Both the position numbers and the translations under genes were made by a program. A stretch of DNA of 64,000 nt, from positions 1-64,000 of the forward strand of contig NZ_WMEX01000006.1 of the NCBI RefSeq assembly GCF_009856365.1, written 5' to 3'. This DNA comes from Vreelandella halophila (lineage in GTDB: Bacteria; Pseudomonadota; Gammaproteobacteria; Pseudomonadales; Oleiphilaceae). The notes below the pieces were generated by a model. It saw only the letters and a list, made by a program, of their open reading frames with translations, made no database searches and was not told where the DNA came from. Position 1 is the first letter of the stretch; every line of letters starts with the position of its first letter. Below, piece by piece: positions 56,132 to 64,000 of this stretch.

Positions 56132-57294
56132 TGCGGGCACCTGCCGCAGCGTGGCGCTGCCTGACGACCTGCATTCTGGCCGGCGCGGTGCTTGCCGGGT
56201 GCAGCAGTTCCGAACCCCGGGAACAGCCAGCTCCCGTCCCCGGGGTCAGTGGCGACGCTGAGATCCGCGAGATCTGGAGCCGGCGTGTCGGGGAGGGAAT
56301 GGACGGCCAGTACCTTTTCCTGTCCCCCGGGATTCACGAGGAAACGGTCTACGCCGCCACCCAGAACGGCTACATAACGGCCTATAACGCCCGCAATGGC
56401 CGTCGTGACTGGTGGGAAAAGCTGGATGAGCGCCTTCTTGGCGGTGTGGGCGTGGACGCGGATCATCTCTATGTCGTGACCCGCAATGGTGAGCTGATCG
56501 CTCTCTCCCATGAAGGGAAGGAGCAGTGGCGCACCTCGCTGCCCAACGAAGCCCTGGTGCCGCCGCAGAGTAACGGGCGCTATGTGGTCGTGCAGACCAT
56601 CGACGGCGAGCTTCTGGCGTTCAGCCAGTCGAATGGCAACCGGCGCTGGCAGTACGACAGCAACATGCCGGTGCTCAGCTTCCGCGGCAATGCCACGCCC
56701 TGGATCGATGGCAGCCGTGTCATCGCCGGCTTTGACAACGGTCGGGTGGTGGCGCTGGATGTGAACAGTGGCGCCGTCCAATGGGAGCAGAGACTGGCTC
56801 AGCCGGCAGGCAGAACCGAGCTGGAGCGGTTGGTGGACGTGGATTCCTCGCCCCATGTGGTTGACGATACGGTCTATGTGAGCGCCTATCAGGGCAGTGT
56901 TACGGCACTGGAGCTGCGCTCCGGCGAGGAACGCTGGAGCCGTGAGCTGTCCAGTCTGGAGGCGCCCGCCGTCACGGAGGAGCAGGTTGTGGCTGCCGGT
57001 GCCGACGGGACCCTGGTGGGTTTTGAACGTGCTTCCCGCAGTGAACTCTGGCGCCACCGTGAGCTGGCCTGGCGTCAGCCGACGGCACCCGTGGCGCTCG
57101 GCAACCATGCCGTAGTCGGGGATTTCGAAGGCTATCTCTATGCGGTTGATGCCACCGACGGCACCATTGATAGCCGTGTTCTCGTGGACGACGAAGGCCT
57201 GCGTTCGGATCCCATCCGCTTCCGTGACCGTGTGATCGTGTTCGGTAACGGGGGCTGGCTGGCCTCCTACCACGTACGGGAAGGTGACCGCTGA
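56131..57294 (+). CDS. bamB: outer-membrane assembly lipoprotein BamB
   Basis: 387 residues from the ATG at 56131. The lipobox VLAGC follows a signal peptide. The mature protein is an eight-bladed propeller with repeated GxxxALD/WRY-type elements (VYAATQNGYITAYNARNGRR, LYVVTRNGELIALSHEGKEQ, VIAGFDNGRVVALDVNSGAV). BamB is part of the BAM complex that inserts outer-membrane proteins such as CopB. It precedes der. Confidence 0.95.
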   Translation: MRAPAAAWRCLTTCILAGAVLAGCSSSEPREQPAPVPGVSGDAEIREIWSRRVGEGMDGQYLFLSPGIHEETVYAATQNGYITAYNARNGRRDWWEKLDERLLGGVGVDADHLYVVTRNGELIALSHEGKEQWRTSLPNEALVPPQSNGRYVVVQTIDGELLAFSQSNGNRRWQYDSNMPVLSFRGNATPWIDGSRVIAGFDNGRVVALDVNSGAVQWEQRLAQPAGRTELERLVDVDSSPHVVDDTVYVSAYQGSVTALELRSGEERWSRELSSLEAPAVTEEQVVAAGADGTLVGFERASRSELWRHRELAWRQPTAPVALGNHAVVGDFEGYLYAVDATDGTIDSRVLVDDEGLRSDPIRFRDRVIVFGNGGWLASYHVREGDR

Positions 57295-57299
57295 AGTCC

Positions 57300-58727
57300 A
57301 TGACGCCCGTAATCGCCGTTGTCGGCCGCCCCAATGTGGGCAAGTCCACGCTGTTCAACCAGCTTACACGCAGTCGGGATGCGCTGGTGGCCGACTTCTC
57401 GGGCCTGACCCGGGATCGCCAGTACGGCGAGGGCCGCCACCATGGGCACCGCTTCATCGCCATTGATACCGGTGGCCTTGCCGGTGACGACGAGGGCGTG
57501 GACCAGCTCATGGCGGACCAGGCCGAGGCGGCCATTGAGGAGGCCGACGAGGTCCTGCTGGTGGTCGATGGCCGTGCCGGGCTCACTCCCGGTGACGAGT
57601 ACATCATCGACCGGCTCCGCCGGCAGGGCGTGGCGGCGCACCTGGTCGTCAACAAGACCGACGGCCAGGACGAGGATCAGGCGTCCGCGGAGTTCCACGG
57701 CCTTGGTTTTGATCCCCTCCACCGGATTTCCGCCGCCCATAACCGGGGCATCCGCCGTCTCCTGGACGATGTGCTTGGCGATGCCGAAGCCCTGGAAGAG
57801 GAGGCCGAAGAGGCGGAAGAGGACGGGCGCATCCAGGTCGGGATCATCGGCCGGCCGAACGTGGGCAAGTCCACGCTGGTCAATCGCATCCTCGGCGAGG
57901 ATCGGGTTGTGGTCTATGACGAACCCGGCACCACACGGGACAGCATCCGGGTCCCCTTCAGCCGCCGGGATCGCGACTACACCCTGATCGATACCGCTGG
58001 TGTGCGCCGCCGGCGCCAGGTCAAGGAGAAGGTCGAGAAGTTCTCGGTGGTGAAAACACTCCAGTCCATCGAGCAAGCCCATGTGGTGATCGCGATGATC
58101 GATGCCCGTGAAGGACTCGTGGACCAGGACATGCACCTGATCGGCTTTGCCCTGGATGCCGGTCGTGCCGTGGTGGTGGCGGTCAACAAGTGGGATGGCA
58201 TGGATCCCGAGGACCGGCGCTGGCTGAAGGAGCACCTGAAGTGGCGGCTGGGTTTTCTGGACTACGCCCGGATGCACTTCATCTCGGCCCTGCACGGCAC
58301 AGGTGTGGGGGATCTCTACGACTCCATCGATGCGGGCTACGACTCCGCCATGGCCAAGTGGTCCACCAATCATCTGACCCGCATTCTGCAGGATGCCGTT
58401 ACCCAGCATCCGCCGCCCATTGTGCGGGGCCACCGCATCAAGCTGCGCTATGCCCACCAGGGTGGGTCCTGTCCGCCGCGGATCGTGGTCCACGGGACCC
58501 AGGCGGATGCCGTGCCCAGGGATTACCAGCGGTACCTGGAGAATACCTACCGTCGGGTTCTGAAGGTCGAGGCTACGCCCATCCGCTTTGAGTTCCGTGC
58601 GCCGGATAACCCCTTCGAGGGCCGCAAGAACACGCTCAACAAGCGCCAGAAGCAGAAGAAAGCGCGCCTGATGCAGCACGTCAAGAAGAACGAGAAGCAG
58701 AGCAAGCGCCGCAAGAAACGGGGCTGA
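57300..58727 (+). CDS. der: ribosome assembly GTPase Der (EngA)
   Basis: 475 residues with two tandem GTPase domains: G1 motifs GRPNVGKSTLFN (about 8-19) and GRPNVGKSTLVN (about 183-194), with DFSGLTRD / NKTD and DEPGTTRDS / VNKWDG. A KH-like C-terminal domain and a basic tail (KRQKQKKARL, KRRKKRG) follow. Der is needed for 50S subunit maturation. It is the last gene of the conserved block and converges with pta. Confidence 0.96.
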   Translation: MTPVIAVVGRPNVGKSTLFNQLTRSRDALVADFSGLTRDRQYGEGRHHGHRFIAIDTGGLAGDDEGVDQLMADQAEAAIEEADEVLLVVDGRAGLTPGDEYIIDRLRRQGVAAHLVVNKTDGQDEDQASAEFHGLGFDPLHRISAAHNRGIRRLLDDVLGDAEALEEEAEEAEEDGRIQVGIIGRPNVGKSTLVNRILGEDRVVVYDEPGTTRDSIRVPFSRRDRDYTLIDTAGVRRRRQVKEKVEKFSVVKTLQSIEQAHVVIAMIDAREGLVDQDMHLIGFALDAGRAVVVAVNKWDGMDPEDRRWLKEHLKWRLGFLDYARMHFISALHGTGVGDLYDSIDAGYDSAMAKWSTNHLTRILQDAVTQHPPPIVRGHRIKLRYAHQGGSCPPRIVVHGTQADAVPRDYQRYLENTYRRVLKVEATPIRFEFRAPDNPFEGRKNTLNKRQKQKKARLMQHVKKNEKQSKRRKKRG

Positions 58728-58746
58728 CGCGCTTCAGGCCAGCCCC
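58720..58746. terminator. possible bidirectional hairpin between der and pta
   Basis: GGGGCT (58720-58725) pairs with AGCCCC (58741-58746). The stem spans both convergent stop codons and lacks a T-run, so it is only a weak candidate. Confidence 0.3.
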
Positions 58747-60869
58747 TGATCCTCCACCTGTTTCGCCTGTATCGCCGTCAGTGCGATGGTGAAGACGATG
58801 TCCTCCACCATGGCTCCCCTTGAGAGATCGTTCACCGGCTTACGCAGGCCCTGCAGCATGGGGCCGATACTCACCACGTTGGCGCTGCGCTGTACCGCCT
58901 TGTAGGTGGTGTTGCCGGTGTTCAGGTCCGGGAATACGAAGACGGTGGCGCGGCCCGCCACTGGGCTGTCCGGGGCCTTGCTGCGGGCGACACTTTCAAT
59001 AGCGGCGGCGTCGTACTGCAGTGGGCCGTCGATCAGCAGTTCCGGGCGGCGCTCGCCGGCGAGGGTGGTGGCCTGACGCACTTTCTCCACATCATCCCCG
59101 CTGCCGGAACTGCCCGTGCTGTAGCTGATCATGGCCACCCGGGGGGTGATCCCGAACGTTGTTGCGGAGTCGGCACTCTGGATGGCGATGTCCGCCAGCT
59201 CCTCAGCGTCGGGGTCTGGATTCACGGCACAGTCGCCGTAGACCCGCACCTGGTCGGGCAGGCACATGAAGAACACTGAGGAGACGATCCGCGCCGCCTG
59301 GTGGGTCTTGATCAGCTGCAGGGCAGGGCGGATGGTGTTGGCGGTTGTGTGCACCGCGCCGGATACGAGCCCGTCCATCTCGTCCAGGGCCACCATCAGG
59401 GTGGCCAGCATCACGTTGTCCTCCAGCAGTGCGCGGGCCATGTCGGGCTTCATGCCCTTGTGCCGGCGCAGCTCGACCATGCTGTCCACATAGCTGTCAC
59501 GGACCTCGTCCGGGTCGATGATGCGGATGCTGTCGGGCAGGGTGATGTCCCGGGAATGGGCCACTGAATGGATGTGGTCGGGCTTGCCCACCAGCACACA
59601 TTCGGCAATGCCCTTTTCCTGGCAGCGCGCGGCGGCCTGCAGCGTTCTCGGTTCATCGCCCTCTGGCAGGATGATGCGCTTGCCGGCCTCGCGGGCACGA
59701 CGGGTCAGAAGATAGCGGAACGCTGGTGGTGACAGACGGGGCTCACGGTCCACCGCCAACTGGTCGCGCAGCCACTCGGCATCGATGGCCTCGGCTGTTG
59801 TCTCCATGACCTTTTCAATGCGCTCGGTGTCATCCACGGGAACGGCAATACTCATGGATGCCAGACAGTGGGTGGTGTGATAGGTATCCATGGTGGAGGT
59901 CATGATCGGCAGGCCGGTTTCCAGCGCCGAACGGCAGAAAGTCAGGGTCTGATCACTGGGCCTGAGTCCGCCCGTCAGGACCATTCCTGCCAGGGGAATG
60001 CCTGAGAGTGCCGCCAGAGCGGCCGCGACGATGATGTCTTCACGGTCACCGGGGGTGACCAGCAGCGTGCCCGGCCTGAGTGTGTTCACCATGTTGGGAA
60101 TGGTGCGGGAAGCGATGCTGACGCGGCGCACCCGGCGCTGGTCCATGTCGCCACCGTGCAGGCGGGCGGCGTCCAGTTCCCGGGCTATGTCGCTGACCCG
60201 GGGTTCCACCAGTTGCGGGCGCCAGGGAATGGCACCAATGAGTCTCAGGTGGCCGTCCCGGAGTGGCGGGCATTCGCTGGCCCAGTCGGGCACCGGATCC
60301 GGTTCCGTGTCGTCGGTGGCCAGCGGCAGTCTGTGACCGGTGGGCTCGCCCAGTCGGTTCAGGATGGCGCCAATCACCGGTGTCGATCCGGATTCAGAGA
60401 AGATGCGGCTGGTAAAGGTCAGGCGTTCGCCCAGTTCCCCGGGCCCACGTTCGCCCGGGGCGCTTACCAGGATCACCTGTGCGTCCAGGTTGCGGGCCAT
60501 TTCCACATTCAGCCGCTGGGTGTAGCTCTCCTGGCTGTCCGGCACCAGCCCCTCAACGATCACTACGTCGCAGTCCTCGCAGGATTCGTGATAGCGGCTG
60601 ACGATGTCCTCCATGAGTTCGCCGGAACGGCCCTGATTGATCCGTTCCTGGGCGTGACGCAGGGACACCGGCGTGGAGGGCTCAAGGTTGGTGCGGGCAC
60701 GGATGAAATGGACGGAGGCGTCGGAATCCTCGCCCATGGCGCTCTGGGCTACCGGTTTGAAGAAGCCCACGCGCAGCCCCAGGCGGTCGAGTGACCGCAC
60801 CAGGCCCAGGCATACGGAAGTGAGCCCGGAGTGGAGGTCGGTCGGGGCAATGAACAGGTTCTGGGCCAT
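58734..60869 (-). CDS. pta: phosphate acetyltransferase
   Basis: 711 residues, the long form: an N-terminal BioD-like P-loop region (FIAPTDLHSGLTSVCLGLVR), a DRTGG domain and the C-terminal transferase domain (AGKRIILPEGDEPRTLQAAA, GLVSGAVHTTANTIRPALQL, VFVFPDLNTGNTTYKAVQRS). It interconverts acetyl-CoA and acetyl phosphate. The ATG overlaps the ackA stop (TGATG), so the pair is coupled with ackA first. It converges with der. Confidence 0.96.
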   Translation of the reverse strand: MAQNLFIAPTDLHSGLTSVCLGLVRSLDRLGLRVGFFKPVAQSAMGEDSDASVHFIRARTNLEPSTPVSLRHAQERINQGRSGELMEDIVSRYHESCEDCDVVIVEGLVPDSQESYTQRLNVEMARNLDAQVILVSAPGERGPGELGERLTFTSRIFSESGSTPVIGAILNRLGEPTGHRLPLATDDTEPDPVPDWASECPPLRDGHLRLIGAIPWRPQLVEPRVSDIARELDAARLHGGDMDQRRVRRVSIASRTIPNMVNTLRPGTLLVTPGDREDIIVAAALAALSGIPLAGMVLTGGLRPSDQTLTFCRSALETGLPIMTSTMDTYHTTHCLASMSIAVPVDDTERIEKVMETTAEAIDAEWLRDQLAVDREPRLSPPAFRYLLTRRAREAGKRIILPEGDEPRTLQAAARCQEKGIAECVLVGKPDHIHSVAHSRDITLPDSIRIIDPDEVRDSYVDSMVELRRHKGMKPDMARALLEDNVMLATLMVALDEMDGLVSGAVHTTANTIRPALQLIKTHQAARIVSSVFFMCLPDQVRVYGDCAVNPDPDAEELADIAIQSADSATTFGITPRVAMISYSTGSSGSGDDVEKVRQATTLAGERRPELLIDGPLQYDAAAIESVARSKAPDSPVAGRATVFVFPDLNTGNTTYKAVQRSANVVSIGPMLQGLRKPVNDLSRGAMVEDIVFTIALTAIQAKQVEDQGLA

Positions 60870-62071
60870 CAGGCGCTCCTTTTCCCGGTGGTCAGGCGAT
60901 GTGTATCGAGGGCGATCATCTGTTCCTCGTCCGTGGGGATCACCAGTACCGGCGGCGTACCAGAAGCGTGGATGCCGGCGGCCTCAGCCGACCCCGGGTG
61001 GCGATTGGATTCCCCATCCAGTGTCAGTCCGAAAATGCCGAGGTGTGCCAGTGTCCGTTGCCGCACCAGGGGGCTGTTTTCGCCGATGCCCCCGGTGAAG
61101 ACCACCGCGTCCAGCCGTTCCAGTGAGGCCATCATGGCACCGATGTAGCGTGCCAGCCGGAAGCAGAAAACGTTGACGGCCAGATCGGCCTGTTCATGGC
61201 CGTCTTCGGCTGCCTCTGTGAGGGTTCGCATGTCGTGGCTGACGCCGGAAAGTCCGAGCAGACCACTCTCACGGTTGAGCATGTCGTGTATGGCCTCGGC
61301 GCCGTAACCTCGACGCAGCAGGAAGTCGAACAGGCCGGGATCAACGTCGCCGCTGCGGGTTCCCATGACCAGACCCTCCAGGGGCGTCAGGCCCATGCTG
61401 GTGTCCACGCTCAGGCCATCCCGGACAGCGGTGACACTGCAGCCATTGCCCAGGTGGGCCGAGATTATGGACGTGCGCTCAGGCGGCTGCTCCAGCCAGC
61501 CCGCGGCCTGTTGCAGGATCCAGCGGTGGCTGGTGCCGTGGAAACCGTAGCGGCGCACCCCGTGATCCCGGTAGAGGGCCCTTGGCAGGGCGTAATGATA
61601 CGCCGCCTCCGGCAGTGACTGGTGGAAGGCGGTGTCGAACACAGCCACCTGGAGGCAGTCGGGATACAGGGCCTGCGTGGCGCGGATGCCGGCAAGATTG
61701 GCCGGATTGTGAAGCGGTGCGAGTGTGCTGCAGGCATCAATGGCCGCGGTGACCTGATCGTCGATCAATGCCGAATCCGTGAAGGCCTCGCCGCCATGCA
61801 CCACACGGTGGCCCACAGCGTCCGGTTCCCGGGTGAGCAGGCCCTGTTCATTCAGGCGTCCCAGGCAGGCCTCCAGCGCCTCATGGTGGCCGCTGCCGGT
61901 GGCGAGGGACTCACTGGCGCTCTGTGGTGCCTTCTGGTTCAGGGTTGGGTTGTCCGTTCCCAGCCGCTCCGCCAGGAAGGCGGCCAGGATGCGGTAGTCG
62001 GGCGCGGTTGCCAGTGTCAGTTTCAGAGACGAACTGCCGGCATTGATAATGAGCAGGTGCTGTTGATCCAT
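60869..62071 (-). CDS. ackA: acetate kinase
   Basis: 400 residues. It opens LLIINAGSSSLKLTLATAPD and keeps VGHRVVHGGEAF, SAHLGNGCSVTAVRDGLSVD, GLVMGTRSGDVDPG and VFTGGIGENSPLVR, i.e. all ASKHA active-site motifs. With Pta it makes ATP from acetyl-CoA and releases acetate, or works in reverse for acetate uptake. It starts ten bases from the GGDEF/EAL gene end and may be read from further upstream. Confidence 0.96.
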   Translation of the reverse strand: MDQQHLLIINAGSSSLKLTLATAPDYRILAAFLAERLGTDNPTLNQKAPQSASESLATGSGHHEALEACLGRLNEQGLLTREPDAVGHRVVHGGEAFTDSALIDDQVTAAIDACSTLAPLHNPANLAGIRATQALYPDCLQVAVFDTAFHQSLPEAAYHYALPRALYRDHGVRRYGFHGTSHRWILQQAAGWLEQPPERTSIISAHLGNGCSVTAVRDGLSVDTSMGLTPLEGLVMGTRSGDVDPGLFDFLLRRGYGAEAIHDMLNRESGLLGLSGVSHDMRTLTEAAEDGHEQADLAVNVFCFRLARYIGAMMASLERLDAVVFTGGIGENSPLVRQRTLAHLGIFGLTLDGESNRHPGSAEAAGIHASGTPPVLVIPTDEEQMIALDTHRLTTGKRSA

Positions 62072-62080
62072 GCCGGCATC

Positions 62081-64000
62081 CTAACCGTCCATGTGGTCGC
62101 TGCACCAGAGCAGGAACTCGCGCTCATTGAGCGGATGGGTGAACAGGAAACCCTGGGCGTAGTCGCAGCGTTCCGTACTGAGGAATTCCAGCTGGTCCTG
62201 GTATTCAACGCCTTCGGCGACCACCTTCAGCCCCAGGCTGTGGGCCATGTTGATGATGGCGCTCACCAGCGCGGTATCGTCGGAGTCACGGTTCAGGTCG
62301 CCCACGAAGGATTTGTCGATCTTGAGCGTATCGAAGGGGTAATTCTTGAGATAGCCCAGGGCGGAGTAACCGGTTCCGAAGTCATCCACCGACAGGCGCA
62401 CCCCCATTTCGTCGAGGTCGCGGAGCACGCGGTCCGTTTCCAGGTTGTTGTCCAGGATCAGCCGCTCGGTGATCTCCAGTTCAAGATACTGGCCTTCCAG
62501 GCCGGTTTCCTGCAACGCGGCACTGACCGTTTCCACGAAATGCGGATCCCGGAACTGGCGGGGCGACACGTTCACCGCCATGATCACGGGGTCCCCCGTC
62601 TGCTTCTGCCAGCGGCTGACCGTCCGGCATGCCTCACGGATCACCCAGCGGCCGATGGTGATGATGAGCCCGGTTTCCTCGGCCAGCGGAATGAAGCGGT
62701 CCGGGGGCACCATGCCGAGGGTGGGGTTATTCCAGCGCAACAGGGCCTCAGCGCCCATGATGCGGCTGTCCCCGAGCCGCAGTATGGGCTGGAAGCGCAG
62801 CTCGAATTCCTGCATTTCCAGTGCCCGCCGGAGCAGGCTCTCCGTCTGGAGTCGTTCCTGGGAGACTTCCTTCATCTCCGGCGCGAAGCGCTGGAAGGCG
62901 CTCTTGCCCCGGTTCTTGGCCTCGTACATCGCCGCATCCGCGTTCTGCAGCAGGTTGGTGCTGTTCTCCCCGTCACCGGGATAGATGGCGATACCAATGC
63001 TGGTACTTACAAACACTTCCTGACCGGCGATATGGAACGGTGGCACGAAGGTCTGGAGGATACGTTCAGCTACCTGTTCAGTGGCCCCGGGGGAGGCCAG
63101 GGTGGGCAGGATGATCAGGAACTCGTCGCCACCGAGACGGGCAACGGTGCTGGTGCCGCGCAGACAGGCGGAGATCCGGCGCGAGGCCTCAATGAGCATG
63201 TTGTCGCCGGCATCGTGGCCCATGGTGTCATTGACGTGTTTGAAGTTGTCCAGGTCCAGGAACATGACGCCCACCATGGTCTGGTCACGCCGCGCCTGTG
63301 CCAGGGCCAGCTTGAGGCGGTCGAGCGCCAGCATCCGGTTGGGCAGGCCTGTGAGGATGTCGTAGTTGGCCTGGCGCAGGAGCTGCTGTTCGTAGCGTTT
63401 GCGGATGCTGATGTCCTCGCCGAGGATCAGGTAATGGGACGGGTGCTCGTCGGTATTGCGGATGGGGGTCACCACCACCTGTTCCCAGAAACGTTCGCCG
63501 TTGTCCCGCGTGCGCTGCATCTCGCCCTGCCAGACGCCTACCCGCTGGACCTGCAGACGGACGTTGTTCCACAGCTCACGGTTTTCCTCCTCACTGAGGG
63601 TATCCGCGGTGAGGAAGGCCGGATGGTGGTCGATAACCTCCTCCATACGCAGGCCGGTGAGCTGCAGGAACTTGTTGTTGGCGTATTCAATCTGCCAGGC
63701 GCGGTCGCAGATGATCACCGATGACGGGCTCTGTTCCAGGGCCAGGGAGAGCTTGCGGATTTCCGCCTCGTCCGCTTTCTGGCGCTCCAGGTCCTCGCGC
63801 ATGCGTTCGCGCATGCTGTTGATGGCTTCGGTGACATGGTCAAGCTCATCCTGGCGCCGGGAGGGTCGGGAATGCCGGTCCAGTAACAGGGGTTCGTCCA
63901 GATTCTGCAGCGTGAACCGGCGAGCGTAGTTCGCCATGGTGGTGAGGTGGCGTGCCACAAAATAGTGGAAGATCCAAAGCAGGAGCAGTGACAGGAAAAA
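62081..64000 (-). CDS. GGDEF/EAL c-di-GMP protein with PAS (5' end outside the window)
   Basis: At least 639 codons; the frame stays open to the right edge with a membrane helix (FFLSLLLLWIFHYFVA) before the first internal start at 63958, so the real start and a likely periplasmic sensor lie outside. The order is membrane helix, HAMP-like linker (DELDHVTEAINSMRERM), PAS (SPSSVIICDRAWQIEYANNK), GGDEF with intact RLGGDEFLIILP, and EAL with intact MGAEALLRW, EITERLILDN and DDFGTGYSALGYLK. The inhibitory RxxD site reads RGTS and is lost. Both catalytic motifs are intact, so it could make or break c-di-GMP. Confidence 0.92.
   Translation of the reverse strand, partial: FFLSLLLLWIFHYFVARHLTTMANYARRFTLQNLDEPLLLDRHSRPSRRQDELDHVTEAINSMRERMREDLERQKADEAEIRKLSLALEQSPSSVIICDRAWQIEYANNKFLQLTGLRMEEVIDHHPAFLTADTLSEEENRELWNNVRLQVQRVGVWQGEMQRTRDNGERFWEQVVVTPIRNTDEHPSHYLILGEDISIRKRYEQQLLRQANYDILTGLPNRMLALDRLKLALAQARRDQTMVGVMFLDLDNFKHVNDTMGHDAGDNMLIEASRRISACLRGTSTVARLGGDEFLIILPTLASPGATEQVAERILQTFVPPFHIAGQEVFVSTSIGIAIYPGDGENSTNLLQNADAAMYEAKNRGKSAFQRFAPEMKEVSQERLQTESLLRRALEMQEFELRFQPILRLGDSRIMGAEALLRWNNPTLGMVPPDRFIPLAEETGLIITIGRWVIREACRTVSRWQKQTGDPVIMAVNVSPRQFRDPHFVETVSAALQETGLEGQYLELEITERLILDNNLETDRVLRDLDEMGVRLSVDDFGTGYSALGYLKNYPFDTLKIDKSFVGDLNRDSDDTALVSAIINMAHSLGLKVVAEGVEYQDQLEFLSTERCDYAQGFLFTHPLNEREFLLWCSDHMDG

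Noticed and set aside
61622-63724. Long plus-strand open frame of 700 codons
   Set aside because: It is antisense to ackA and the GGDEF/EAL gene, whose motifs are intact; it is an effect of high GC in codon position three.

Overview
The window reads as chromosome of a motile, flagellated gammaproteobacterium. The block tgt-yajC-secDF-(suhB-like)-trmJ-cysE-iscR-iscS-ndk-rlmN-pilF-rodZ-ispG-hisS-yfgM-bamB-der follows the Pseudomonas-type order. Split class II ribonucleotide reductase genes, a bimodular QueF, a BCCT transporter and many acidic proteins suggest a halotolerant lineage such as the Ectothiorhodospiraceae, but the genus cannot be fixed from sequence alone.

Layout, left to right. 1-0.7 kb: the start of an IS transposase running off the left edge, touching a solitary integron-type gene cassette that carries a DUF1294 gene and an attC site. 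0.9-4.1 kb: nrdJa-nrdJb, with a terminator, NrdR boxes and a structured 5' leader. 4.2-12.1 kb: small envelope genes, ogt, PilZ and degenerate HD-GYP proteins, an ABC-2 exporter (yadGH) and queF. 12.1-25.6 kb: a CyaB-type adenylate cyclase divergent from a sigma-54-driven flgBCDEFGHIJKL operon. 25.7-29 kb: tRNA-Leu(CAA) and a hybrid histidine kinase. 29.2-36.9 kb: a copper island (APC permease, helical His-rich protein, copA, copB, PhoP/PhoQ-like two-component system, Met-rich periplasmic protein, DUF2231 protein) with a shared operator-like direct repeat. 37-39.7 kb: BCCT transporter and HDOD protein. 39.8-45.2 kb: queA-tgt-yajC-secD-secF. 45.2-58.7 kb: the conserved housekeeping block. 58.7-64 kb: ackA-pta and a GGDEF/EAL protein that continues past the right edge.

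The most unusual points are: (1) the isolated cassette at the left edge, whose gene is bracketed by complementary GTTAGCG/CGCTAAC boxes with a proper L''/L' pair carrying one extrahelical base; (2) an isc locus cut down to iscR-iscS, where iscS also appears to lack the C-terminal IscU-docking tail; (3) a suhB-position protein that has lost every metal-binding motif of inositol monophosphatases; (4) the nrdJ leader, with two NrdR boxes 31 bp apart, a third near the start codon and two strong hairpins between them; (5) related low-GC insert domains in both FlgE and FlgK.

No CRISPR array, prophage or rRNA operon was seen. The only intergenic stretch longer than 300 bases is the nrdJ / lipoprotein divergent region (3791-4239), described below.
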